From a virus: 40,066 nt of DNA. Below, in pieces: positions 1 through 7,133 of this stretch. The DNA lies in the IMG/VR virus record IMGVR_UViG_3300042691_032366, positions 1 through 40,066 of that record; one strand, given 5' to 3'. Below the pieces are notes generated by a model, which saw only the letters and a list, made by a program, of their open reading frames with translations, ran no database searches and was not told the DNA's origin. Each line of letters opens with the position of its first letter. Position 1 is the first letter of the stretch. Made by a program: the position numbers and the translations under genes.

Positions 1-14
1 TCACCGCTCGATTT

Positions 15-31
15 TTGGCATGATTTTTGCT
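15..31 (+). promoter_or_regulatory. Candidate sigma-54 (-24/-12) promoter
   Basis: The stretch reads TTGGCATGATTTTTGCT. It fits the sigma-54 consensus YTGGCACG-N4-TTGCW with one change (C to T at base 21). The GG at 17-18 and the GC at 29-30 are separated by exactly ten bases, the invariant spacing. A transcript would start near base 42 and run directly into the tandem hairpins. No enhancer-binding-protein gene is in view, and one match in 40 kb could be chance, so this is a candidate only. Confidence 0.42.
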
Positions 32-41
32 TGAAATATTC

Positions 42-104
42 TAGGCTGTTTCCCCACGTTAGGGGGGTTGGCGTCATTCCCCACGTTAGGGGGGTTTTTT
101 TGTT
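42..104 (+). ncRNA. Candidate short structured RNA made of two identical hairpins
   Basis: If the sigma-54-like element fires, the RNA would start near 42 and contain two copies of a C4-(ACGTTA)-G4 hairpin, at 52-67 and 79-94. The second copy is followed by TTTTTTT at 95-101, giving an intrinsic terminator shape. No convincing ORF lies inside. A small RNA of about 60 bases is an inference from promoter, hairpin pair and T tract; protein-binding DNA repeats are the main alternative. Confidence 0.28.
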
Positions 105-122
105 TTACCACGATTGGGGGGT
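54..122. repeat. Three tandem 27-base repeats (iteron-like, G-rich)
   Basis: The 15-base core CCACGTTAGGGGGGT starts at 54 and at 81. A two-base variant, CCACGATTGGGGGGT, starts at 108, so the three cores are exactly 27 bases apart. Copies one and two share 20 identical bases. After the third core lies a nested fold: GGGGG (117-121) can pair with CCCCC (127-131), and ACCAC (107-111) with GTGGT (143-147). The block is far more G-rich than anything else in the window. It may be a protein-binding array, perhaps for packaging, or structured RNA. Confidence 0.6.
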
Positions 123-206
123 GTCACCCCCAAAACGGGGCGGTGGTATAAACACAATAAGTACTTCATATATAATTGGCCAGTTTAATAGCCACTATTT
201 ATAAAT

Positions 207-241
207 TAAAAAAAAGCAAGAGATCCATAGACCCCTTGCTT
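207..241 (-). terminator. Rho-independent terminator of the leftward gene
   Basis: Read on the minus strand, AAGCAAG (241-235) pairs perfectly with CTTGCTT (220-214) across a 14-base loop and is followed by a run of eight T (A at 208-215 on the plus strand). It lies 31 bases past the stop codon of the leftward gene. Bases 148-206 hold nothing else I can identify. Confidence 0.75.
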
Positions 242-271
242 CTTTAGTATCACATTCCTATCTTCCAACTA

Positions 272-496
272 TCAAATAGTAGTCTCCGTTTCGTTATTTT
301 TAACTAATGGTCTACGACCTCGTGGCTTAACAATACTTAATTTTCGTCTTTGGCGCCTAACCATACCCACAGTAATTACTCTTGATCCGTCTATCTTATT
401 CAAGTATTGAGCAATTTCTTCGTCTTTCATAGTTTTGGCATTATTTGCCACAAACTCCAACTCTTCTTTTGTCCACTTTTTATATGTTTTTGACAT
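272..496 (-). CDS. Small helix-turn-helix DNA-binding protein with AT-hook
   Basis: A 74-residue basic protein and the only leftward gene in the window. Residues 8-53 look like a SANT/Myb or homeodomain-like helical bundle: KKWTKEELEF opens it, DEEIAQYLNK forms the middle helix, and VGMVRRQRRKL is the likely recognition helix. Residues 57-63 (KPRGRRP) match the AT-hook core P-R-G-R-P with one inserted R. Such proteins bind AT-rich DNA. A clear Shine-Dalgarno (AAGGAGAC, minus strand, 508-501) lies just upstream of the ATG, and a terminator follows. The gene diverges from the packaging operon, and its leader abuts the rightward promoter at 511-538, so a role as repressor or autoregulator of that promoter is a reasonable inference. 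The exact family was not established. Confidence 0.75.
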   Translation of the reverse strand: MSKTYKKWTKEELEFVANNAKTMKDEEIAQYLNKIDGSRVITVGMVRRQRRKLSIVKPRGRRPLVKNNETETTI

Positions 497-510
497 AAAT
501 GTCTCCTTAT

Positions 511-538
511 TTGCTAAAAGTGTATTATCTACTATAAT
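511..538 (+). promoter_or_regulatory. Sigma-70-like promoter of the packaging operon
   Basis: A perfect TATAAT (-10) sits at 533-538 and TTGCTA (four of six matches to -35) at 511-516, with a 16-base spacer. Transcription would begin near 545, about 30 bases ahead of the first rightward ORF. The -35 box touches the ribosome-binding site of the divergent HTH gene, so control of the two directions is probably linked. Confidence 0.5.
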
Positions 539-576
539 AACATAAATAGATCAAAATTTCGGTCAAGGTATATTTT

Positions 577-744
577 ATGAAAAACCCCCATAATTTAATT
601 TCTTCCACATTAAAAACTGTAGCTTGTGATAATATAGTTAGTGAATATGAACTAACCCAAGCTAATGATAAAAACCTACAGGATATATTAAATGAGCAAA
701 ACAAAAAAGATAAAGAAAGAGACGAAGAGCAAACTACCCAATAA
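577..744 (+). CDS. Small hypothetical protein (55 aa), first ORF of the rightward operon
   Basis: An ATG at 577 opens 55 codons ending at TAA 742-744. An AAGG lies eight bases upstream (565-568), and a good promoter lies about 30 bases before that. The product begins MKNPHNLISS and its last third is strongly charged (NEQNKKDKERDEEQTTQ), probably helical or disordered. It overlaps the next gene by 53 bases in another frame, an unusually long overlap, although neighbouring genes here also overlap by up to 17 bases. I do not recognise a family. Promoter and ribosome site argue for a real gene; the length and overlap argue for caution. Confidence 0.45.
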   Translation: MKNPHNLISSTLKTVACDNIVSEYELTQANDKNLQDILNEQNKKDKERDEEQTTQ

Positions 745-1333
745 TGTTAGCGAACAAGAATTTTTACAAGTTTGGGAAAAAATTAGTAAAAAATTAGGAT
801 ATAAATTTAAATTTGGATATCATAGTCACGAAGACATGAAGCAACAAGCAGCAATATTCGCCCTAGAAGGTTTAAAAAATTATGATAATAGTCGCCCACT
901 AGAAAATTTTTTATGGACCCATGTTAGAAATAGGTTGTTTAATTACAAAAGAGACAATTATCAAAGACCAGACAAACCATGTTTAACATGTCCTCTTTAT
1001 AATAGTAAAGATAAAATTTGTACAGAATTTACGAATACTATGGACTGTTCATTATACGAAGGATGGGTTAAAAGAAATGATGCTAAAAAAAATATAATGA
1101 AACCAGTAAATATGGAAAGTATAGTACATACTCCAAACGAATTATCTTATGAAAATTTATTTGAAAGTATCAGCAATAAAGAAATTTTAAATATTATAGA
1201 TAACAATATTAGCATTAAAAATCGCCCCATATTTCTTAAAATTAAAGGTGGTAGCAAAGTATTAAAAAGCGATATGAAAAAACTTCTTAACGAAATTAAA
1301 AAAATCTTAAAAAATCATGACATCCAATTCTAA
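692..1333 (+). CDS. Sigma-70-region-2-like protein with inserted Cys4 zinc motif
   Basis: A 213-residue protein. Residues 45-90 resemble sigma-70 region 2, the part that binds core RNA polymerase and the -10 element: a helix with FALEGLKNYDNSRPLENF is followed by LWTHVRNRLFNYKRD, the pattern seen in ECF and phage late sigma factors. Directly after this lies a likely zinc finger with Cys97, Cys100, Cys110 and Cys119 (C-x2-C-x9-C-x8-C). The C-terminal 50 residues are basic and helical and could hold a degenerate region 4. The gene has an AGGA ribosome site eight bases upstream and overlaps the next gene by 17 bases. By position, a late-transcription sigma factor analogous to T4 gp55 is the best guess. 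A packaging-related DNA-binding role is the alternative. Confidence 0.55.
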   Translation: MSKTKKIKKETKSKLPNNVSEQEFLQVWEKISKKLGYKFKFGYHSHEDMKQQAAIFALEGLKNYDNSRPLENFLWTHVRNRLFNYKRDNYQRPDKPCLTCPLYNSKDKICTEFTNTMDCSLYEGWVKRNDAKKNIMKPVNMESIVHTPNELSYENLFESISNKEILNIIDNNISIKNRPIFLKIKGGSKVLKSDMKKLLNEIKKILKNHDIQF

Positions 1334-2153
1334 TAATTCGGCCCCTAAAAAACGAGGTCAACTAAGCTTAGATGAAGAAAAATTTATTAGAGAAAATATA
1401 CAATCTCTGACTATTGATCAAATAGCCCACAACTTAAATCGTAATCCTGCACCAATAAAAAGATATATCTCTGAGACTAACTTATATCAAAATTCTGATC
1501 AACAAAAAGAAGACGAACTATTAAAACAAAAACTCTATAGTAAAAGTTTCTGGAGCGAAATCAAAAAACAATTTGATGATGAGAGTGGAGAATTAGAATA
1601 TTTTGAAAATGTATGGGTTAATTTAATCAAACAATTTCGTGAAGATGTATTACCAGCAGAAGAACTTCAGATTAAACAATTTATTACCATAGATATTCTT
1701 ATTAACAGAAGCATGAAAGAACGCAAACGACACATTACCGAAACGGAAAAACTACAACGTCTTGTTGATAAAGAATATGAAAAACCCGAAGACCAAAGAG
1801 ATGTTCCAAAACTTGCTAATTTAGAAACTCAATTAACTTTCGCCCGAAATAGTATTGCTAGTTATACTAACGAATATACCAAGCTCCTTGCTGAACAACA
1901 AAAAATAAGCAAAGATCTAAAAGCCACAAGAGAACAACGTATTAAAAGAATCGAAGATGGCAAAAGCAGCTGGGTTGGATTAATTCGTATGTTAGAAGAC
2001 GAAGAAATAAGAGAAAAAGAAGGGCGCGAAATGGTAATACTTAATATGGCCACAGAAAAAGCTAAACAAAAATTGAGTGAATATCATCAATATCAAGATG
2101 GCAAAGTAGATATTCCACTATTAACACCAGAAGTTGTTTTAAAAAATGACTAG
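1317..2153 (+). CDS. Probable small terminase subunit (HTH plus coiled coil)
   Basis: A 278-residue protein with the layout of a small terminase, which recognises phage DNA and hands it to the motor. A basic N-terminus (APKKRGQ) leads into a helix-turn-helix at about residues 17-55 (DEEKFIREN, TIDQIAHNLNRN, IKRYISE). A long charged helical region follows, with coiled-coil character at about 130-215 that could mediate ring assembly, and a short C-terminal tail could touch the large subunit. It begins 17 bases inside the preceding gene and overlaps the HNH gene by 8, so translation is probably coupled. The assignment rests on domain order and on lying three genes before the large terminase, not on a recognised family signature. 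Its HTH looks like that of the small leftward protein. Confidence 0.5.
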   Translation: MTSNSNNSAPKKRGQLSLDEEKFIRENIQSLTIDQIAHNLNRNPAPIKRYISETNLYQNSDQQKEDELLKQKLYSKSFWSEIKKQFDDESGELEYFENVWVNLIKQFREDVLPAEELQIKQFITIDILINRSMKERKRHITETEKLQRLVDKEYEKPEDQRDVPKLANLETQLTFARNSIASYTNEYTKLLAEQQKISKDLKATREQRIKRIEDGKSSWVGLIRMLEDEEIREKEGREMVILNMATEKAKQKLSEYHQYQDGKVDIPLLTPEVVLKND

Positions 2154-2409
2154 AGACTATAGTGATCCACAATATAAAAAATGGAGACAATCTATAAGAC
2201 AAAGAGATAAAAGTAAATGTCAATGGCCTAATTGTAATAGCTCGCTTAAAATACATGCTCATCATATTATGCCATGGAGCAATTTTCCATCACTAAGATA
2301 TGATATTAATAATGGTATATGTTTATGTAAAATTCATCATGACTTAATAAAAAGCAATGAAGAATCATATGCCCCATTATTTTTTAAAATACTTAAAAAT
2401 AAATCATGA
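2146..2409 (+). CDS. HNH endonuclease
   Basis: An 87-residue single-domain HNH nuclease. The beta-beta-alpha metal site is visible: Cys25 and Cys30 (CQWPNC) with Cys61 and His64 (CKIH) form the structural zinc knuckle. The HAHH segment at residues 37-40 supplies the catalytic histidine, and Asn55 or Asn56 is the central N. Length is normal for small phage HNH proteins. It overlaps the small terminase candidate by 8 bases and the ERCC4 gene by 4. HNH proteins beside terminases are known to assist DNA cleavage during packaging in several cos-type phages, which fits the site here. A homing nuclease is less likely because the gene is locked into the overlapping operon. Confidence 0.85.
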   Translation: MTRDYSDPQYKKWRQSIRQRDKSKCQWPNCNSSLKIHAHHIMPWSNFPSLRYDINNGICLCKIHHDLIKSNEESYAPLFFKILKNKS

Positions 2410-2882
2410 ATAATAATTTTACTATTATAATAGACACAAGAGAGCAAAAGCCGTGGACTTTTGAAGAACACGCAACCGCTCATCATAAATTAGACACCGG
2501 AGACTATAGCATAGAAGGATTACAAGAAATAGTAGCTATAGAAAGAAAAAGAAATGTTGCGGAAGTAGCCAACAATATCACAGAAAGTAGATTTCAAGAT
2601 GTTGTTGATAGGTTAAAAAAAATAAAATACCCATTTGTATTATTAGAATTTAATTTAGACGATGTAATGAGATATCCAATTGGTTCTACTATACCTAAAA
2701 AACTATGGAGTAAAATTAGAATAACACCAAATTTTATTATTAAACATCTATTAGACCTAGAATTAGAACATAACATAAAAATTATTTTTTGTGGTAATTC
2801 ATCAAATGCTGAAAAAATGGCTCTTAATATCCTAAAACGTATTTATAAAAAATCTTTAATTCAGGACAATAACAATGTTTGA
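2406..2882 (+). CDS. ERCC4 (XPF/Mus81-type) nuclease-domain protein
   Basis: A 158-residue protein made almost entirely of an ERCC4 nuclease fold. IIIDTREQKPW (Asp10, Arg12, Glu13) is the opening strand and GDYS (Gly32-Asp33) the second acidic site. AIERKR (Glu46-Arg47-Lys48) is the hallmark ERK box, and FVLLEFNLDD is the following core strand. In the classical GDx(n)ERKx3D motif the last aspartate falls at position 52, where this protein has alanine, with Glu53 next to it. The enzyme may therefore use a shifted acid or be weakened. Family members cut branched or flap DNA, and a role in tidying replicating DNA before packaging is inferred. It is coupled by ATGA overlap to HNH and by 8 bases to the large terminase. 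Confidence 0.8.
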   Translation: MNNNFTIIIDTREQKPWTFEEHATAHHKLDTGDYSIEGLQEIVAIERKRNVAEVANNITESRFQDVVDRLKKIKYPFVLLEFNLDDVMRYPIGSTIPKKLWSKIRITPNFIIKHLLDLELEHNIKIIFCGNSSNAEKMALNILKRIYKKSLIQDNNNV

Positions 2883-4878
2883 TGATGCGTGGCTAAACCT
2901 AGGCGAACTTTCTAAGATTACAATTCCTAAAAATCCTATGATAAATAGGAATAAAAAAGATATAGAAAATCCAGACTCTCACCTATTAAAACTCTTAAGA
3001 AATCCGGCTAATTTTGGATCCACATGCAAACTCCTTTTTGATATTGAACTCCATCCTGTACAAATTGCTATATTACAAGAATTTTGGATAAGGCCATTTC
3101 CTATGTTTATTGCTAGTCGTGGTTTCGGCAAAAGTTTTTTAATGGCATTATATTGCACATTAAAATGTATATTAGTTCCAGGAACAAAAATCGTTGTTGT
3201 TGGAGCTGCTTTCCGACAAAGCAAGTTAGTTTTTGAATATATGGAAACTCTATGGAGAAACAGCGCTATTTTACGAAGTATTTTTAATGGCAATGATGAC
3301 GGACCAAGGAGAGATGTTGATAGATGCACAATGAGGCTTGGAGATAGTTGGACTATAGCTATCCCAATGGGCGATGGAAGCAAAATTAGAGGTTTGAGAG
3401 CGCACATTATCATAGCTGACGAATTTGCAAGTATTAGTCCTGATATTTATGAAACCGTAGTATCAGGTTTCGCAGCAGTGTCTGCTACTCCTATACAAAA
3501 CGTTAAAAAAGAAGCAAAAAAGCAAGCTATGAAAGAAGCTGGTATATGGAACGACGATCTTGAACAACTTAATTTTAAAATGGGTAATCAAGCAATTATA
3601 GCTGGTACAGCAGATTATGCATTTAAACATTTTGCCTCTTATTGGAAAAGATATAAAGCAATTATAGAAAGCAAAGGAGAAAAACATAAATTAGAAGAAA
3701 TTTTTAAAGGAGAAGTTCCAGAAAATTTTAACTGGAAAGATTATAGTATTATTCGTATTCCATACGAACTCATTCCTAAAGGGTTTATGGATGACAAACA
3801 AGTAGCACGAGCCAAAGCAACAATACACACAGGCATATACAACATGGAATATGCCGCTTGTTTTACAGAAGATAGCGATGGATTTTTTAAGCGTAGTCTT
3901 ATAGAGAGTTGTGTAGTTAAAGACAACAATCCAGTTCTCATTAATAATGAAAAAATTATTTTTGAACCTAAAATTTTTGGAGATTTAAAACATAAGTATG
4001 TTTATGGCATTGATCCGGCTAGTGAAAAAGATAATTTTAGTATAGTTGTATTAGAGATGCATCCTAACCATAATAGAGTTGTTTATTGTTGGACTACTAA
4101 TAGAACAAATTTTAAAGAAAGACAAAATGCAGGACTAGTAAACGAACATGATTTTTATGGATTTTGCGCTAGAAAAATTCGTAATCTAATGAAAGTATTT
4201 CCTTGTGAAAGAATAGGTATTGACGCTCAAGGCGGCGGTATAGCGATAGAGGAAGCTTTGCATGATCCAGGAAAATTAGAAGAAGGAGAGCATTTAATTT
4301 GGCCAATCATAGAAGATAAACCTAAAGATACAGACGATCAACAAGGACTTCATATTTTAGAATTAGTGCAGTTTGCAAGAGCCGATTGGACAAGCCAAGC
4401 TAATCATGGTTTACGCAAAGATTTAGAAGATAAAGCCTTATTATTTCCTAGATTTGATGAACTTAGTTTAGTATTAGCTTTAGATCAAGAAAATAGAAAT
4501 ATACAAACAGCAGACTTGACACCTATTTATGATAGTATTAGCGAGTGTATTCTAGAAATAGAAGAATTAAAAAATGAATTAACAACTATAGTTATGACCC
4601 AAACTAGTACAGGCTCTGGAGCTAGAGATAGATGGGACACTCCTGATGTTAAACTTCCAAACGGCAAAAAGGGTAAATTACGCAAAGACAGATATAGTGC
4701 TTTATTAATAGCTAATATGATAGCTAGACAAATTAATAGATCAATTGCTCCAGTATCTTATGAAGTAATTGGAACAAATGCTTCATTAGCAACAAAAAAT
4801 AATGGACAAATGTATAAGGGGCCAAGTTGGTTTACAGACTCAGCAAATGATGATATTTATATAGGAATATACAAATAA
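2875..4878 (+). CDS. terL: Terminase large subunit (packaging ATPase/nuclease)
   Basis: A 667-residue packaging motor. The N-terminal ATPase shows a Walker A-like loop at 81-87 (SRGFGKS), a Walker B strand ending in Asp182-Glu183 (HIIIADEFA), and a coupling-motif candidate SATP at about 203-206. The C-terminal RNase H-like nuclease shows its three expected acids: Asp380 (YGIDPASEKDNFS), Asp450 (IGIDAQGGG) and Asp605 (RKDRYSALL). It docks on the portal, translocates DNA into the prohead and cuts the concatemer. Length is in the upper normal range, with no sign of an intein or frameshift. The start overlaps the ERCC4 gene by 8 bases; the portal gene begins 45 bases after the stop. Confidence 0.95.
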   Translation: MFDDAWLNLGELSKITIPKNPMINRNKKDIENPDSHLLKLLRNPANFGSTCKLLFDIELHPVQIAILQEFWIRPFPMFIASRGFGKSFLMALYCTLKCILVPGTKIVVVGAAFRQSKLVFEYMETLWRNSAILRSIFNGNDDGPRRDVDRCTMRLGDSWTIAIPMGDGSKIRGLRAHIIIADEFASISPDIYETVVSGFAAVSATPIQNVKKEAKKQAMKEAGIWNDDLEQLNFKMGNQAIIAGTADYAFKHFASYWKRYKAIIESKGEKHKLEEIFKGEVPENFNWKDYSIIRIPYELIPKGFMDDKQVARAKATIHTGIYNMEYAACFTEDSDGFFKRSLIESCVVKDNNPVLINNEKIIFEPKIFGDLKHKYVYGIDPASEKDNFSIVVLEMHPNHNRVVYCWTTNRTNFKERQNAGLVNEHDFYGFCARKIRNLMKVFPCERIGIDAQGGGIAIEEALHDPGKLEEGEHLIWPIIEDKPKDTDDQQGLHILELVQFARADWTSQANHGLRKDLEDKALLFPRFDELSLVLALDQENRNIQTADLTPIYDSISECILEIEELKNELTTIVMTQTSTGSGARDRWDTPDVKLPNGKKGKLRKDRYSALLIANMIARQINRSIAPVSYEVIGTNASLATKNNGQMYKGPSWFTDSANDDIYIGIYK

Positions 4879-4923
4879 GTGTGTAATACAATTATAATAC
4901 CATTACAATAAAATTATATAATT

Positions 4924-7122
4924 ATGACCAAAAAATATCCAAAAAGCGATGCTATAGCTGATGCTGCGCTAGAAAACCAAGAAGCATATGTTACATGGGG
5001 AGAAGATCTTCAAAGTAAACAGGATGCTCTTAAACAATCATCAGAATGCTTGAATGAATATGGCCTATATAAGGCAACCTCAGCATACAGAGGAAGAACA
5101 AATGACTATAGTAATCTTTTACCAAATGTAAGTGGTAAACCAGGATTAACTCGTGGTGGATATGATTATTTCCGACCAGGAGAAGCAGTTCCTACACAAA
5201 TTAAAGAAATTATAGACAGAGCAGAAGAGATATATCAAAAAGTTGGATTAGTTAAAAATGTTATTGATCTAATGGCAGACTTCGCTGTACAAGGAATAAA
5301 ACCAGTATGTAAAAATAAAAGAACAGAAAGATTTTATCGTAAATGGTTCAAAAAAGTCAAAGGCAAAGACAGAAGTGAAAGATTCTTAAATAATTTATAT
5401 AAAACAGCAAATATAGTAATTAATAGACAAACAGCTAAAATTAGTTTAAAAACAGCAGAAGATTTTTTTAGAGCCACATCGACAGCAGATACTACAGAAC
5501 AAGACGAAGACAATATACCTGTAGATAAAAGAGAAATTCCTTGGAGATATACATTTATAGATCCTGTTTATGTTAATGTTGCGGCAGGGTCTTTATCTTC
5601 ATTTGTTGGTAAAAAACGATATGAATTATTAATACCGTCATCATTAAGAAAAATTATTAATAGTCCCAAAACAGATAATGAAAAATTAATTGTTTCATCA
5701 TTACCAGAACAAATAGTATTAGCGGCTAAAAATAAAAAACCCTATCCATTAGATCCAGAAAAAACCTTAGTATTTCATTATAAAAAAGACGATTGGCAGA
5801 GCTGGGCATACCCAATGATTTATAGCATCATGGATGATATAACAGTAATAGAGAAACTTAAATTAGCTGATATGTCAGCCTTAGATGGTGCCATTAGTAA
5901 TATTCGTATTTTTAAACTTGGTAGTCTTGAGCATAAAATTGCCCCAACAAAAGCCGCTGCTAGTAAATTATCTGGAATATTACAAAATAATGTGGGAGGA
6001 GGAACTTTGGATCTTGTGTGGGGTCCAGATATCGAGTTAATTGAAAGCAATACAAATGTTCATCAATTTTTAGGTGAAGCAAAATATATTCCACACTTAA
6101 ATAGTGTTTATGCTGGACTAGGAATTCCTCCAACTCTTACAGGAACTTTTGGAGCAGCAGGAACTACGAATAATTTTATTAGCCTTAAAACATTAACTCA
6201 AAGATTGCAATACGGAAGAGATATGCTTGTCTCTTTTTGGGAAAAAGAATTCGAACTTGTACAAAAAGCTATGGGTTTTAAATATGCAGCAAAAGTAGAA
6301 TTTGACAGAATGGATTTAAGTAATGAAGATGCCGAAAAGGCATTACTTATACAACTTGCTGATAGAAATCTTATTAGTGATGAACTTATACAAAGCAGAT
6401 TTGGTTTTGATCCGGAGATGGAAAAAATTAGACTTAATAGAGAAAATAAAGACAGAGCAGCCGAACGGATGGTTCCAAAAGCTGGTCCTTGGTATGATCC
6501 TATGTTCGAAGAATCATTGTTAAAAACTGCACTACAAATTGGACTTGCTACCCCGAGTCAAGTTGGTCTAGAATTGCAAAAGAAAAAGGCTGGAGAAAAG
6601 ACAGTTTTAGAAATGAAAACTCCATCAGGTCCTTTTGGTAATCCTGTTGGTGTTAAAGATTCGCCAGAATCTTTAAAAGGTCAACCAGAACAAGGAAGAC
6701 CCAAGAATTCGAAAGATTCTAATAAAAGAAAAACAAAAAAATTTAGTCCACAAATTGGAGCAAAACTTCAACTTTGGGCAGATAATGCTCAAGACAATAT
6801 TACAGATATATTAAATCCAATATTATTAGATTTCTATCAAAAGAAAAATATGAGAAGTTTATCTAATGATCAATATGCCGAGGCAGAAGCAATTAAAACC
6901 AAACTGCTTCTTTCTGCACAACCATATAAGCCTATAGATCAATCATTTATTTCGTCTGGTTTAAAATTATTAAATAATAATACTAGTATTAATAAAATAT
7001 ATAATTATTATCAAATATTTTTAAATAATATGAAACACACTTTCTCTAGGGAGTTATCTGTACAAGAACTAAAACAACTTAAGTCGTATTTTTACTCTAT
7101 GGTGTATGACAACTTAACCTAA
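4924..7122 (+). CDS. Portal protein
   Basis: A 732-residue portal, the dodecameric ring at the capsid vertex through which DNA enters and to which the neck attaches. Recognisable stretches are the N-terminal helical wing (IDRAEEIYQKVGLVKNVIDL), the aromatic strand around YTFIDPVYVNV, and the stem-to-crown region beginning GIPPTLTGTFGAAGTTNNF, followed by a long helix (QRLQYGRDMLVSFWEKEF). The last 150 residues are lysine-, asparagine- and glutamine-rich and helical. It lies directly after the terminase, as usual. No Shine-Dalgarno can be seen before the ATG; the 45-base gap is almost pure A/T and includes a TATAAT at 4893-4898 without a good -35 box. The stop codon overlaps the next annotated ATG by one base. 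Confidence 0.88.
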   Translation: MTKKYPKSDAIADAALENQEAYVTWGEDLQSKQDALKQSSECLNEYGLYKATSAYRGRTNDYSNLLPNVSGKPGLTRGGYDYFRPGEAVPTQIKEIIDRAEEIYQKVGLVKNVIDLMADFAVQGIKPVCKNKRTERFYRKWFKKVKGKDRSERFLNNLYKTANIVINRQTAKISLKTAEDFFRATSTADTTEQDEDNIPVDKREIPWRYTFIDPVYVNVAAGSLSSFVGKKRYELLIPSSLRKIINSPKTDNEKLIVSSLPEQIVLAAKNKKPYPLDPEKTLVFHYKKDDWQSWAYPMIYSIMDDITVIEKLKLADMSALDGAISNIRIFKLGSLEHKIAPTKAAASKLSGILQNNVGGGTLDLVWGPDIELIESNTNVHQFLGEAKYIPHLNSVYAGLGIPPTLTGTFGAAGTTNNFISLKTLTQRLQYGRDMLVSFWEKEFELVQKAMGFKYAAKVEFDRMDLSNEDAEKALLIQLADRNLISDELIQSRFGFDPEMEKIRLNRENKDRAAERMVPKAGPWYDPMFEESLLKTALQIGLATPSQVGLELQKKKAGEKTVLEMKTPSGPFGNPVGVKDSPESLKGQPEQGRPKNSKDSNKRKTKKFSPQIGAKLQLWADNAQDNITDILNPILLDFYQKKNMRSLSNDQYAEAEAIKTKLLLSAQPYKPIDQSFISSGLKLLNNNTSINKIYNYYQIFLNNMKHTFSRELSVQELKQLKSYFYSMVYDNLT

Positions 7123-7133
7123 TGGAATATAAT

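Noticed and set aside
54-122. CRISPR array
   Set aside because: Only three cores of 15 bases with 12-base intervals, the third diverged; spacing is too short for spacers and no cas gene is present.
54-140. G-quadruplex
   Set aside because: The G runs are separated by loops of 20 or more bases and face C runs that would pair in hairpins, which are the simpler fold.
4893-4898. Promoter before the portal gene
   Set aside because: A TATAAT is present but no -35 match lies at proper spacing, and chance matches are expected in such A/T-rich sequence.
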